Of a stretch of 64,000 bases of DNA, positions 7,981 to 17,188 are shown one piece after another; the stretch's first letter is position 1; every line of letters starts with the position of its first letter. The position numbers and the translations under genes were made by a program. Below the pieces are notes generated by a model, which worked only from the letters and a program-made list of their open reading frames with translations, was not told the origin of the DNA and made no database searches. The DNA is taken from positions 434,001 through 498,000 of the forward strand of contig NZ_CP108352.1 of assembly GCF_036237275.1 (NCBI RefSeq), written 5' to 3'. This stretch comes from Streptomyces sp. NBC_01353 (GTDB lineage Bacteria > Actinomycetota > Actinomycetes > Streptomycetales > Streptomycetaceae).

Positions 7981-9525
7981 ATGGGCTCGATGGCCGACGA
8001 GTTGCGCCGACGTAAACCCCTGAACGAGATGATCGCGGAGGCCGACGGCAACTACTCGGGACCTCCGCTGCGACGGAGCATGGGGCTGTGGCAGCTGACC
8101 CTGCTGGGCATCAGCTCGGTCGTGGGAACCGGGATCTTCTTCGTGCTCGGCACGACCGTGCCCAAGGCCGGTCCCAGCGTCGTGCTCTCGTTCGCCGTCG
8201 CCGCGGCCGTCGCAGGGCTCGGGGCGCTGTGTTACGTAGAACTGGCGGGCGCCGTCCCGGTGTCGGGCAGCACGTACTCCTATGCCTATGCGTCGCTCGG
8301 AGAGGGTGCCGCGTACCTCGTCGCGTGGTGCCTCATCCTCGAGTACGGGGTCGCGGTCTCCACCGTGGCCGTCAGCTGGGGTCAGTACCTCAACGAGGTC
8401 GGCGACGCGCTCGTCGGCGTCACGCTGCCGGACGCCATCAGTCAACCGCCGGGCGCGGGTGGCCTGGTGAACGTGCCGGCGCTGGTCGTGGTGCTGCTCT
8501 GCTCCCTGCTTCTGGCGCGTGGGACGAGGGAGTCCGCGCGGGTGAACGCGGTCATGGTGTGCGTGAAGATCGGCGTGCTCGTGTTCTTCGTCGTCGTGGC
8601 ACTGACCGCCTTCACCGCCGACAACTTCTCCGACTTCGCACCGCACGGCATCGGCGGGGTGACGGTCGCCGCCTCCGGTGTCTTCTTCTCCTACGTCGGT
8701 TTCGACACCGTCTCCACGGCCGGCGAGGAGGTGCGCAACCCCCGGCGCACCATTCCCCTGGCGCTCCTGTTCACCCTGCTCGCGGTCTCCACGCTGTACG
8801 TCGCCGTCGCGGTCGCGGCAGTGGGCGCCCAGCCGGCGAGCCGGTTCGGCGAGCAGGCGGACGCGGGTGAGCCCGTCCTGGCGGAGATCCTCCGGAGCGT
8901 CACCGGAATGGGCTGGCCGGCGCTGCTGCTCTCGGCGGGCGCGGTCGTGTCCATCTTCAGCGTCGTCCTGGTCACCCTGTTCGGACAGACCCGCATCCTG
9001 TTCTCGATGGCCCGAGACGGCCTCGTTCCGGAGATCTTCCGGCGCGTCGACCGCAAGCGGCACACCCCCGTCCACAACACCTGGATCGTCGGTGCGGGCG
9101 TGGGTCTCCTCGCCGCCTTCGTGCCCCTGCAGCACCTCGCCGATCTGACCAGCCTGGGCACGCTGATCGCGTTCGTCGCCGTCGCGGCGGCGGTGGTCGT
9201 GCTCCGCCGCATCGCGCCGGACGCACCGCGTCCGTTCCGTGTCCCCCTCTACCCCGTGGTCCCTGTGCTGTCCGCGCTGTCCTGCCTGTACCTGGCATAC
9301 CTGCTGCCGGGCATCACGTGGACGCTGTTCGCCGTCTGGCTGCTTCTGGCGGCAGTCCTGTATCTCGTGTTCGGGCGGCGCCATTCGAGGCTGCGGCCCA
9401 GCGGGGCGGCATCGGACGACCCGCATGCGGTGCCGGGCCAGGTGGGCACGGGCGACGACGCGGTCACAGGTGGCCGGGTCCCGCCGCCCGCCGGTGGGAG
9501 CGGTCCGACGGTGCCGCGCGCCTGA
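7981..9525 (+). CDS. Amino acid permease (APC superfamily, cationic-amino-acid-transporter type)
   Basis: A 514-residue integral membrane protein, ATG at 7981 with GGAGGAGCC immediately before it. It has about 12 hydrophobic segments. The first carries the APC signature GISSVVGTGIFFVLG; FSYVGFDTVSTAGEEVRNP near residue 240 is the conserved TM6/loop of the cationic amino acid transporter branch. It would import an amino acid by proton coupling or exchange. Its 3' end overlaps the convergent PucR gene by 62 bp. With that regulator and the PLP decarboxylase at 11258 it forms a plausible uptake and catabolism unit, so ornithine, lysine or diaminopimelate are candidate substrates by inference. Confidence 0.87.
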   Translation: MGSMADELRRRKPLNEMIAEADGNYSGPPLRRSMGLWQLTLLGISSVVGTGIFFVLGTTVPKAGPSVVLSFAVAAAVAGLGALCYVELAGAVPVSGSTYSYAYASLGEGAAYLVAWCLILEYGVAVSTVAVSWGQYLNEVGDALVGVTLPDAISQPPGAGGLVNVPALVVVLLCSLLLARGTRESARVNAVMVCVKIGVLVFFVVVALTAFTADNFSDFAPHGIGGVTVAASGVFFSYVGFDTVSTAGEEVRNPRRTIPLALLFTLLAVSTLYVAVAVAAVGAQPASRFGEQADAGEPVLAEILRSVTGMGWPALLLSAGAVVSIFSVVLVTLFGQTRILFSMARDGLVPEIFRRVDRKRHTPVHNTWIVGAGVGLLAAFVPLQHLADLTSLGTLIAFVAVAAAVVVLRRIAPDAPRPFRVPLYPVVPVLSALSCLYLAYLLPGITWTLFAVWLLLAAVLYLVFGRRHSRLRPSGAASDDPHAVPGQVGTGDDAVTGGRVPPPAGGSGPTVPRA

Positions 9526-11221
9526 GTTCCAGCCAGGCGGCGAGCCGCACGTCCGGGTCGTCGAGATCGACCTGGAACAGTTCATGGATCCGCCGCAGCC
9601 GGTGGCGCAAGGTGTTGGGATGCACCTTCAGCCGTGCTGCGGCGGACGCGACGTCGCCCGTCGCGTCGAGCCAGGCGATGGCCGTGGGCCCGTAGTCGGT
9701 CCCCTGGGCGCGGTCGTGGGCCAGCAGCGCGTCGACCTCCGAAAGGCGGAGCCAGGCGTCCCGCTCGAGTTCGTCGCCCAGGCGGTCCAGCAGAATCCGG
9801 TGCCGCACGTCGGACGTCGCGGCGGCCGGCTGTCCAGGAGCCTCGTGGGCCGTGGCCCGTAGGATCCCGTCCGCCTCGCGACGCAGGGCGGCGGACTGCG
9901 CGAGATCGGTGTACGGCCTGGACACCGCGGCCCGTGCGCCGTCACCCACCGATCGGCGAACGGCCGCGAGCGCGCTGTCCGCGAACCGCCGGCCCGCCCT
10001 ATGACCCGTCGCGGGCAACAGGACGTACACGGCGTTCCCGTCGGCAGCCACGGTCGCCGTCGCCCGGTGCGCCGCGCAGTGGCGCATCAGCACCCACTCG
10101 ACATGGGTGAGCAGCGCCGAATCGGCGCCCACAGTCGCGGCCTCACGTGCGGCGGCCAGGCCGGGTCCTGGGGTGGCCGGCGCGAAGGCGGTGAGGCAGA
10201 ACTCCACCCCGGGGCGCAGCCCGAGCAGGTCCGCGGCCTCGTCGGCGGGCGGTCCCGAACGATGGAGAACCGCGCGCAGCGTGTCCCGGCGCATGCGTCG
10301 CTCGGCCTCCGGCAGGTTGAGCGCGCGCAGCAGATGGGGAGCTGCGAACCGTGCCGCGTCCAGCAGTTGGAGCTCGGCATCGCCGCTGAGCCCCTTCTCC
10401 GGCTCGATCGCCCACAGCGTGCCCAGCGGGAGCGCCCCGGCGCGGATGGCGACGGCCGCTCGTGGCAGTTCGTCCCCCATGGCGGGGAAGCGCACGGCGC
10501 CGGTCGCGGCGAGCACCTGGCGGTACTGGCGGCGCTGTTCCGGTACGTCCGGGACGCGGCGGTGCAGGATGCCCCACTCTCGTACGGAGTCGATGCGAAC
10601 CCCGGCGACCTTGGAGTACGCGACCACGTTCTGGTCCAGATCCTCGATCGCCACCGAACCGCCCACGGCGGCGGCCAACGCGTCCGCGAGTGCGAAGAGT
10701 TCCTCACCGCCGGCCGGTGCGGAGCCGGTCGGCTCCCCACTGCCGTGGGCGGCGAGCGCGCAGCTCACCCCGGCATCGACGTTCCGCCAGGGCATCGCGT
10801 CGTCGGCGGTGAGCACGGCGATGCCGCACGCCCGTGCCTCTTCGACGAACGTCTCCGGGTCGTGGCCTCGTCGTTTGACCACGACGGCCGCGAACTCCCG
10901 TTCCGCGGCCTGGCGCAGCACCTCGCGCGCCCGGCTTTCGGCGATGCCGACGCCGACGAGCAGGAGGACGGCCGCGGGGGAATGCGGGATCGGCTCCTCG
11001 GGGTCGTGGATCACCGTGCCGCTCACCCGCACGTCGAGGCCCTCGGGTGCCACGAGCACCCGCACCGGGGACACATCGACGTCCTGCGCCAGGACCCTCA
11101 AGGTGACCGGATCGCGGCTCTCCTGCGGCGTCGCGGACGTTGTCGGATCGGACAACAGGTGCCTCGTTTCGTGGGGAGATCGACCACGGTGACGTGGGGT
11201 GCGGGCTGCCAGGATAGCCAC
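9464..11221 (-). CDS. PucR-family transcriptional regulator
   Basis: A protein of up to 585 residues. It has an N-terminal PucR/purine-catabolism-type domain (about 40-165), a GAF-like middle (ALADALAAAVGGSVAIEDLD) and a C-terminal helix-turn-helix at about residues 525-570 (DVASAAARLKVHPNTLRHRL, then RRIHELFQVDLDDPDVRLA), the CdaR/PucR C-terminal signature. The start is uncertain: the longest frame uses a GTG at 11221, only 36 bp from the divergent decarboxylase start, and internal starts are possible. PucR proteins usually activate nearby catabolic genes. Here it is divergent from the decarboxylase and convergent with the permease, so it is their likely regulator. Confidence 0.85.
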   Translation of the reverse strand: MAILAARTPRHRGRSPHETRHLLSDPTTSATPQESRDPVTLRVLAQDVDVSPVRVLVAPEGLDVRVSGTVIHDPEEPIPHSPAAVLLLVGVGIAESRAREVLRQAAEREFAAVVVKRRGHDPETFVEEARACGIAVLTADDAMPWRNVDAGVSCALAAHGSGEPTGSAPAGGEELFALADALAAAVGGSVAIEDLDQNVVAYSKVAGVRIDSVREWGILHRRVPDVPEQRRQYRQVLAATGAVRFPAMGDELPRAAVAIRAGALPLGTLWAIEPEKGLSGDAELQLLDAARFAAPHLLRALNLPEAERRMRRDTLRAVLHRSGPPADEAADLLGLRPGVEFCLTAFAPATPGPGLAAAREAATVGADSALLTHVEWVLMRHCAAHRATATVAADGNAVYVLLPATGHRAGRRFADSALAAVRRSVGDGARAAVSRPYTDLAQSAALRREADGILRATAHEAPGQPAAATSDVRHRILLDRLGDELERDAWLRLSEVDALLAHDRAQGTDYGPTAIAWLDATGDVASAAARLKVHPNTLRHRLRRIHELFQVDLDDPDVRLAAWLELRRAAPSDRSHRRAAGPGHL

Positions 11222-11257
11222 GTATCAGCAGTCGATCCGAAGAGGGAGACCTCGCGC

Positions 11258-12565
11258 ATGACCGTCGCCGAGCAGCCGGCCCCGCCCGCCACCGCACTTG
11301 TCGGACTCTTCCCCGACGGCTCTCACCTGGATGAACATGGTGAGCTCATCGTCGGCGGGTGCCGCGTGACCGACCTGGCCGACCGCTTCGGGACCCCTGC
11401 GGTCGTGGTCGACGAGAACGCACTTCGCCGCCGGGCCCGGCGGTACGTCAGCGCCATGGCGGAGCATTGGCCGAACAGCCAAGTGGTCTTCGCGTCGAAG
11501 TCGTTCCCCTGCACCGCGGTGGTCCGCACCCTGGTCGAGGAAGGCCTGGGGGTGGACGTGGCCGGAGGCGGCGAACTCGTCACCGCCCTCGCCGCGGGTG
11601 TCGACCCGGCGCGGCTCGTCGTCCACGGGAACGCCAAGACCGAGGAGGAGCTGGCGATGGCGGTGGCCGGCGGCGCCGGCACGATCGTTGTGGACAACTT
11701 CGACGACATCGACCGCCTTGAGCGTGTGGTGGGTGACCGGCGGCAGCGGGTGCTGCTCCGGGTCATCCCGGAAGTGTCCGCCGACACCCATGAGGCGATG
11801 GTCACCGGGCAGCGGGGCTCGAAGTTCGGGCTGTCCGTCCCGGACGCCGTCCTGGCCGCGGCGCGACTCCGAGCAAGTGACCGTCTGTTGCTGGAGGGGC
11901 TGCACGTGCATGTCGGCTCGCAGCTGCTCGACACCGAGCCGTTCCGGAAGGCGGTCGAGGCTCTGGCCGGCATCGGGGAGCTGGGCGAACACGCCGTCTA
12001 CGACCTCGGCGGAGGACTCGGCGTTCGCTACACCTACGACGACCGCCCGCCGACCGTCGAGGAGTACGTACGGACCCTGACGGACGCGGCCCGCAAGCAC
12101 CTTCCGTCGACGGCCCGCCTGATCATCGAGCCCGGCCGTTCACTCGTGGCCGAGGCGGCCATGACCCTCTACCGCGTGGTCACGGTCAAGCCCGGAGCGC
12201 GCACCCTGGTGGCTGTGGACGGCGGAATGGCCGACAACCTGGAGCCGATGCTGTACGGCCAGCGGTTCGAGGCGACCGTCGCCTCCCGCGTCGGCGGCGG
12301 CGGGCGATGCGATCTCGTCGGACGTCACTGCGAGTCGGGGGACACACTGATCCGTGACATACGCCTGCGGGACCCACGGGTCGACGACGTCATCGCGGTG
12401 CCGGTGACCGGCGCGTACTGCTCCTCGCTCGCCAACAACTACAACGGCGCCAGGCGACCGCCCGTCGTGTTCTGCCGCGACGGGGAAGCCCGTGAAGTGG
12501 TCCGCAGGGAGACCTACGACGATCTGCTGCGGCGCGACATCGGCGTTGACGGTTGCGACGGGTGA
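11258..12565 (+). CDS. PLP-dependent decarboxylase, diaminopimelate/ornithine decarboxylase (LysA-like) family
   Basis: A 435-residue fold-III PLP enzyme; ATG at 11258 with AGGGAG upstream. VVFASKSFP carries the Schiff-base lysine (K81). HVHVGSQ (residues 216-222), the glycine loop DLGGGLGVRY (249-258) and EPGRS (291-295) bind PLP phosphate. GRHCESGDTL holds the conserved cysteine (C358). The order and length fit meso-diaminopimelate decarboxylase, but the isolated position beside a permease and a PucR regulator suggests a catabolic or specialised paralogue rather than the housekeeping lysine-biosynthetic enzyme. Substrate specificity cannot be read from these motifs alone. Confidence 0.83.
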   Translation: MTVAEQPAPPATALVGLFPDGSHLDEHGELIVGGCRVTDLADRFGTPAVVVDENALRRRARRYVSAMAEHWPNSQVVFASKSFPCTAVVRTLVEEGLGVDVAGGGELVTALAAGVDPARLVVHGNAKTEEELAMAVAGGAGTIVVDNFDDIDRLERVVGDRRQRVLLRVIPEVSADTHEAMVTGQRGSKFGLSVPDAVLAAARLRASDRLLLEGLHVHVGSQLLDTEPFRKAVEALAGIGELGEHAVYDLGGGLGVRYTYDDRPPTVEEYVRTLTDAARKHLPSTARLIIEPGRSLVAEAAMTLYRVVTVKPGARTLVAVDGGMADNLEPMLYGQRFEATVASRVGGGGRCDLVGRHCESGDTLIRDIRLRDPRVDDVIAVPVTGAYCSSLANNYNGARRPPVVFCRDGEAREVVRRETYDDLLRRDIGVDGCDG

Positions 12566-12584
12566 GAGCGCAGAGGCCGGTGGC

Positions 12585-12887
12585 TCAGTCGTCGGCCGGG
12601 GGGTGGTCGACGAGCCGTACGGCCGTCTCGGCCGCCAGCTCGTCGAGCTCCTTCTGAAGCGCCCGAGCCTGCGCCTCGAGCTCCGCGATTCCGGCTTCCC
12701 GTTGGTCGGCCACCGCTGTGATCCGCGCTGTGTCTGCGGCGATCACGGCACAGGCCTGATCGACAGCGGCGTTCAGCTGCTCGTCGCCGGCGGTACGGGC
12801 GAAGTCGTCCAGAGCGCGCTTCACGGCGTCGGAGCCTCCGCGCGTGAAGATCTGCTGCAACACGTCGTGGTCGAGGTGGTCGGTCAC
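12585..12887 (-). CDS. Small coiled-coil hypothetical protein
   Basis: About 100 residues from a GTG at 12887 preceded by GGGGGCC; an ATG at 12920 lacks a ribosome site. The product is Ala/Glu/Gln-rich and helical: VLQQIFTRGGSDAVKRALDD, then a heptad-like stretch AVADQREAGIAELEAQARAL at residues 60-80, predicted coiled coil. No catalytic motif, signal or membrane segment is present. It ends 19 bp from the convergent decarboxylase stop. Function unknown. Confidence 0.62.
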   Translation of the reverse strand: MTDHLDHDVLQQIFTRGGSDAVKRALDDFARTAGDEQLNAAVDQACAVIAADTARITAVADQREAGIAELEAQARALQKELDELAAETAVRLVDHPPADD

Positions 12888-13086
12888 AAGGCCCCCTGGG
12901 TGCGCTCGTTCTGAATGCACAGACTAACGACGGGGCTCGACCGAGGACGCGGCTGCGCCCCGTACGAACCGGTCGGGGACACGAAGCGGTCCTGCCCCCT
13001 CGTGGCAGGATCGCCGCCGCGTCGGCGCGGCTGCCCGACCCGGAGAGGCGCTGCCGCGTGAGCTGCCACTTCCCGTGATCAGCTGA

Positions 13087-13314
13087 CTCTCCTGCCAAGG
13101 CACGGGTATCGGCTGGGTCGCCCTGACACGGGACGACGACGGCACCTTGGAATGGGTCGCCACCTCCACCTCGTCCAATCCGTTCTCCAAGGTCGCCTTG
13201 GACGAGACCACGGTGACCGCTGTCAGTACGGCAGGCCGCATCTGGGCCTTCCCTCGCAACGCACCTCAGCAAGTCAAGATCACCGAAGATCCCGCCCACC
13301 CGTGGCGTGGTTGA
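13087..13314 (+). pseudogene. C-terminal remnant of an unknown gene
   Basis: Directly after an in-frame TGA at 13084 a 75-codon stretch with good coding bias reads GTGIGWVALTRDDDGTLEWV, continues VALDETTVTAVSTAGRIWAF, and ends EDPAHPWRG before a TGA at 13312. It has no start codon or ribosome site, so it looks like the tail of a larger gene whose 5' part was lost. The parent family was not recognised; the alternating beta pattern could fit a propeller-type protein. Confidence 0.5.
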
Positions 13315-13374
13315 GGAACGCGTCGTCTCAAGCGCTGCTCGTTCCCCGGTGGCGCTCCGGGACGCAGGGGGTTG

Positions 13375-14598
13375 TCAGAGCCGGACGATGACGAGAGCGG
13401 TGTCGTCGGTGGCGCCCACGGCCGGGAGCAGGTCGAGAAGAAGCGCGTCGGCGAGCGGCTCGGGCTCGGCTCCGCGGTGGTGGGTGAGGGAGTCGGCGAG
13501 GCGAGTGAGGCCGACGTCGATGTCCTCGCGGCGGCGTTCGATCAGGCCGTCGGTGTAGAGGACGAGGGTGTCGCCTTCGGTGAAGGTGCTGGTGGCCTGC
13601 GGGCGGGGAACGTGGTCGGGGCGGGCGCCGAGCGGGGGGTCGGTGGCCTGGTCGAGGAATTCGACGGCGCCGTCGGTGCGGAGCAGGGCGGGTGGGGGGT
13701 GACCGGCGCTGCTGTACGTGATGGTGTGGGTGTCCCAGTCGATGAAGGTCTTGACGGCGGTGGCGTTCTCGGCTCCTTCGACGGAGCGCGCGTACAGGCC
13801 GAGGACTTCCAGCGCTTGGGCGGGGCCGTCGGCGACGTGGGAGGCGGCGCTGAGCGCGCTGCGGAGCAGGCCCATGACGCATGCGGCCTGGAGGCCGTGG
13901 CCGACGACGTCGCCGACGGCGACGCCGATGCGGTCGCCGGGCAGATCGACGAGGTCGTACCAGTCGCCGCAGACGTTGAGCGTTCCGATGGCGGGCCGGT
14001 AGCGCACGGCGGCCCGGTGGTGGCCGAAGGGGCCGGGGGCGGGCAGCATCGCGTCCTGCAGGGCGAGGGCGATTTCGCGTTCCCGGGCGTGGGCCTCACG
14101 GAGCCGTTCGTTGACCTGCTGCAGTTCCCTGGCCCTCGTGTACAGCTCGGCCTCCAGCGCCCGAGTGCGGCTGCCTCGCGCGCCACGGGCCTTGATGAGC
14201 TCGGTGACCTCCTCGACACGGTGCAGCAGCAGCATTACTTGGCCGTCCGGCCCGAGCACCGGTGCGTTGACGGGGCTCCAGTACCGCTCTTCCCACTCGC
14301 CTGGCCGTTCGAAGGACTCCACGTCGTAACGCTGCAGCGCCATCGTGTCCCGTTCGCGGGTGGCCAGCACCCGTTGGAGTGACGCCTGCAGGTTCCGCGC
14401 GCCGGTGGCGGCGGGGTCGCCGGGGTTGTCGGGGAAGACGTCGAACAGATACCGGCCGATCAGCTGCTCGCGCGTCCGGCCCGACATCCGAACGAACTCC
14501 TCGTTCACGTCCACGTACACCAGCTCGGGAGTCAGTAGCGCGACCATGGCGGGCAGTGCCTGGAACACCGCCGCGTGGTCGATTCCCGCCTCCGTCAT
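13375..14598 (-). CDS. PAS-domain PP2C (SpoIIE-type) serine phosphatase
   Basis: A 407-residue protein, ATG at 14598. Residues 8-120 form a PAS domain (ALPAMVALLTPELVYVDVNE; FVRMSGRTREQLIGRYLFDV). A helical linker follows (residues 145-185, ARELQQVNERLREAHARERE). The PP2C/SpoIIE domain covers 190-407, with metal-binding signatures GDWYDLVDL and VAVGDVVGHGLQAA and the terminal GATDDTALVIVRL. Such RsbU-like proteins dephosphorylate anti-sigma-factor antagonists, controlling SigB-like sigma factors; Streptomyces has dozens. The partner here is unknown; no anti-sigma or antagonist gene is adjacent. Confidence 0.88.
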   Translation of the reverse strand: MTEAGIDHAAVFQALPAMVALLTPELVYVDVNEEFVRMSGRTREQLIGRYLFDVFPDNPGDPAATGARNLQASLQRVLATRERDTMALQRYDVESFERPGEWEERYWSPVNAPVLGPDGQVMLLLHRVEEVTELIKARGARGSRTRALEAELYTRARELQQVNERLREAHAREREIALALQDAMLPAPGPFGHHRAAVRYRPAIGTLNVCGDWYDLVDLPGDRIGVAVGDVVGHGLQAACVMGLLRSALSAASHVADGPAQALEVLGLYARSVEGAENATAVKTFIDWDTHTITYSSAGHPPPALLRTDGAVEFLDQATDPPLGARPDHVPRPQATSTFTEGDTLVLYTDGLIERRREDIDVGLTRLADSLTHHRGAEPEPLADALLLDLLPAVGATDDTALVIVRL

Positions 14599-15117
14599 GG
14601 TCGGCCTGCCTCTGCATTCGGTACTGTCCGGTGATCCCACGATAAGAGCCAGGGTGAGCCATCGCGCCTTCGCCGGATCGGTGGCCGCGCTGTTCGGGAA
14701 GGCGGCGCTTACCCGGCCCTGATGGACGTGCGTCCCGACCTGGCGGCGGTTTGGCCCCACGTACGCGACGAGGCGCGGCGTCGGGCGTTGCCACTGGCGG
14801 ATCCCCCCCTTGCGCCTGTGGAGGTGCGCTGTGTGTGCGGGCGGGTTCCGATCCGGCGTTCCAGCGGGTCCGTGACCTGGCGAAATGCCCCGGCTTCCCC
14901 GGTCGCGTGCTGGACAGGCAACCTGGCGTACCACAGGCGTACGAAAGGCGTACGGAGGCCTTGAGATCGGCGCTCTGCGGCACTCGCGCCTGAACGGTGT
15001 CGTGGCTGCCGCCGATGTGACCGCTGGGCCCGGCAGAATGCGGGCTGTCCCGCAAAGATCGGCTCGGGTGCCCTTCCTCTCAGGGCGCCGAGCCCGGGCG
15101 GCATGATGTGCTCCGTG
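14599..15117. other. Gap with possible gene debris
   Basis: Short plus-strand stretches look partly coding in different frames (DVRPDLAAVWPHVRDEARRR near 14722-14790; FQRVRDLAKCPGFPGRVLD near 14850-14910), as expected for a frameshifted old gene, but no family was recognised. An imperfect GC-rich hairpin (CTCGGGTGCCC...GGGCGCCGAG) lies near 15064-15092. Confidence 0.3.
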
Positions 15118-15837
15118 ATGAACAGCGCAGACCTGCATCCTGCCCGGATCCCGGGGTACGACGGTGGCCCCCTCACGCACCAGCCCGGGTTCCTGGACGA
15201 GCCCCTGTTCTGGCTGGGGCACCTCGCTTCGTTTGCCCAGAGCGAAGGAGTCGGGGAACTGCTGTTCGGCGCGGACTACGACGCGGCCGACGACTTCCAG
15301 CAGCGGCTGTGGCAGCGAGCCGAGTGGCCGACATTCACCGTCCCACTCGCCGACGATCACCGTCTTCACGTCGTCTACCGCACCTTCGCCGACGATGCAG
15401 GCATCGACTACCTGCTCCACCACCCCGACTGGGATCAGGCTGAGATCCTCGCCCGGGACGACGGGCACTTCTTGGGACCAGGCCTGTCCTGGCGCGAGCT
15501 GGTGGCGGCCGCGGACGGTGCGCTGCCCGGCGGCAGCACCACTGATCCGGACGCCCGCCTGTTGCTCCTGCTCCCCGCGTTCGGCGACGACGACGTGCCC
15601 GACGATGCCGTCGACCGCCTGGCGGTCGCTCTACGCTCCCTCACCGGTGTCGAAGCCCCCGAGCCCCTCGCCTCTGCTCTGCTGGAGCATCAAGGGGGTC
15701 CAGGCGCCGTGCGCTGGACGACAGCCGGTCACGGTTTCTACGTCAACGACGGCGAGTACTCCTACCGTAATCCCGCCAACCGCTTCGCGATGTCGGCCGA
15801 TCGCCTGTCCCGTGTGGCCACCGCGCTGGCACCGTGA
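15118..15837 (+). CDS. Hypothetical protein conserved in Streptomyces-like genomes
   Basis: 239 residues from the ATG at 15118 (an in-frame ATG pair at 15103 is possible). It has no signal or membrane segment and is acidic, with aromatic clusters: FLDEPLFWLGHLASFAQSEG, then LLFGADYDAADDFQQRLWQR and YRTFADDAGIDYLLHHPDWD, and a C-terminal FYVNDGEYSYRNPANRFAMS. Codon use is strongly coding. No catalytic motif was recognised; the composition recalls immunity-type or SMI1-like proteins, but this is only an impression. Confidence 0.7.
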   Translation: MNSADLHPARIPGYDGGPLTHQPGFLDEPLFWLGHLASFAQSEGVGELLFGADYDAADDFQQRLWQRAEWPTFTVPLADDHRLHVVYRTFADDAGIDYLLHHPDWDQAEILARDDGHFLGPGLSWRELVAAADGALPGGSTTDPDARLLLLLPAFGDDDVPDDAVDRLAVALRSLTGVEAPEPLASALLEHQGGPGAVRWTTAGHGFYVNDGEYSYRNPANRFAMSADRLSRVATALAP

Positions 15838-15937
15838 CCGATGCACGCCAATCGCTCCAGAAAGCCGTTGGCAGGCGGCCGAAGGGTCATAGTAGGTTCC
15901 TTCGCGGAACTTGGTGAGTATCGGAAGGAAACCCACG

Positions 15938-16345
15938 GTGCACTTACCCACTTGGACAGCGGTCGACGACTACTTCAACGGCCTCCTCGTGGAGGAGGTT
16001 GGTCCGTTGCTCGCGGCCGCTGCGGAAAGCGACGCGGCCGGACTGCCGCCGCACCAGGTCGCCCCCAACCAGGGCAAGTTGCTGCACCTCATCGCCGACC
16101 TCCGGAACGCCCGCACGGTACTGGAGATCGGCACCCTCGGCGGATACAGCACCAGCGTCATCATCGGTGACAACGCCGTCCGCGACGGCGCGGCCACCGA
16201 CGCGGCCGGCACCGACCCCCGGGTCCAGGGTGTCCGCCGCTTCACCGAACTCATCGCCGCGCACCCCCGGTTGAGCGCCACCACGGTCCAGACCGTCGGC
16301 GCCAAGGGCTACGACGGCTTCACGCTCGCCCTCGTCACCGACTGA
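15938..16345 (+). pseudogene. O-methyltransferase with large internal in-frame deletion
   Basis: Starts at GTG 15938 with AAGGA eight bases upstream; 135 residues. It aligns by eye with class I SAM O-methyltransferases of the caffeoyl-CoA/MdmC type (about 220 residues). The N-terminal half is intact up to TVLEIGTLGGYSTS (the SAM-binding glycine loop). Then the frame jumps to VIIGDNAVRDGAATDA, QGVRRFTELI and the family C terminus VGAKGYDGFTLALV. Roughly 75-80 residues carrying the acidic SAM contact, metal ligands and core strands are missing while the frame is kept. It is therefore probably inactive, although it reads as an ordinary gene. Confidence 0.75.
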
Positions 16346-16360
16346 CACGGGAGTCGTCCC

Positions 16361-17188
16361 ATGGCCCACGTCGTCGAATTGACGTACTACCCCATCAAGA
16401 GCTGCGCCGGTACGTCGGTCACCGAGGCTCTGCTGACGCCCGCCGGCCTCGCCCACGACCGCAGCTTCATGGTCGTCAGCGAGCAGGGCGTGTTCCGTAC
16501 GCAACGCCGTGATCCCCGTCTGGCCCTGATCCAGCCCAGCGTGGACCCGGAGGGCAGACGCCTCACCCTGCACTCCCCCGACATCGAACCGCTCACGATC
16601 GACGTCGACACTTCGGGTGCACGACGGGCGGTGGACCTGTTCGGAGCCCCGTACCGGGGCATCGACCAGGGCGATCCGGCGGCCTCATGGCTCTCGGACG
16701 TGCTCCGCGCCCCCAGCCGCCTGGTGCGCGTACCGCCGGAACACCACCGGGTGACGGACGGCAGGACGCCCGGCACGTCCGGCTACGCCGACAGCTGCCC
16801 GCTCCATGTCGTCTCGCGAGCCACCCTGGACCTGCTCGACCGGAGACTGACCGCCCGCGGCGCCCCGCCCGTCGCCGCGAACCGCTTCCGCGCGAACGTC
16901 GTCGTCGACGGCTGGGAGGACGCCCACACCGAGGACCGCACCCACCGGCTCTCCATCGGTGAGGCCGAACTGGGCTATGCCAAGCTGGCGATCCGCTGCG
17001 CCGTCACCTTGGTCGACCAGGAAACAGGCACACGAGCCGGCCCGGAACCCCTGCGCACGTTGGCGAGCTACCGGCGTGCCGCCGAAGGCGGCATCGCGTT
17101 CGGTGCGAAGTTCGCCGTCCTCCTGCCCGGAAAGGTGTCCGTCGGCGACGACGTGACCGTCACGGAGTGGGGCGAATCCGAGCTCTAG
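16361..17188 (+). CDS. MOSC domain protein (YcbX/mARC-like)
   Basis: A 275-residue protein with the N-terminal MOSC beta-barrel (VVELTYYPIKSCAGTSV; LAHDRSFMVVSEQG) at residues 3-115 and the MOSC domain at 130-270 (RFRANVVVDGWEDAHTED, AIRCAVTLVDQETG). The conserved cysteine of IRCAVT is the expected molybdenum-cofactor ligand of this family. Members bind Moco and reduce N-hydroxylated compounds such as 6-hydroxylaminopurine, usually with a ferredoxin or cytochrome partner. No ferredoxin domain is present, so a separate donor is needed. It begins 15 bp after the broken methyltransferase. Confidence 0.85.
   Translation: MAHVVELTYYPIKSCAGTSVTEALLTPAGLAHDRSFMVVSEQGVFRTQRRDPRLALIQPSVDPEGRRLTLHSPDIEPLTIDVDTSGARRAVDLFGAPYRGIDQGDPAASWLSDVLRAPSRLVRVPPEHHRVTDGRTPGTSGYADSCPLHVVSRATLDLLDRRLTARGAPPVAANRFRANVVVDGWEDAHTEDRTHRLSIGEAELGYAKLAIRCAVTLVDQETGTRAGPEPLRTLASYRRAAEGGIAFGAKFAVLLPGKVSVGDDVTVTEWGESEL

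Noticed and set aside
7750..9585. 611-codon minus-strand frame
   Set aside because: Shadow of the amino acid permease; His/Asp/Arg/Gln-rich, no family.
10001..11257. Plus-strand extension of the decarboxylase frame (854 codons in total)
   Set aside because: The first 419 codons lie opposite the PucR gene and lack coding character; a good ribosome site marks the start at 11258.
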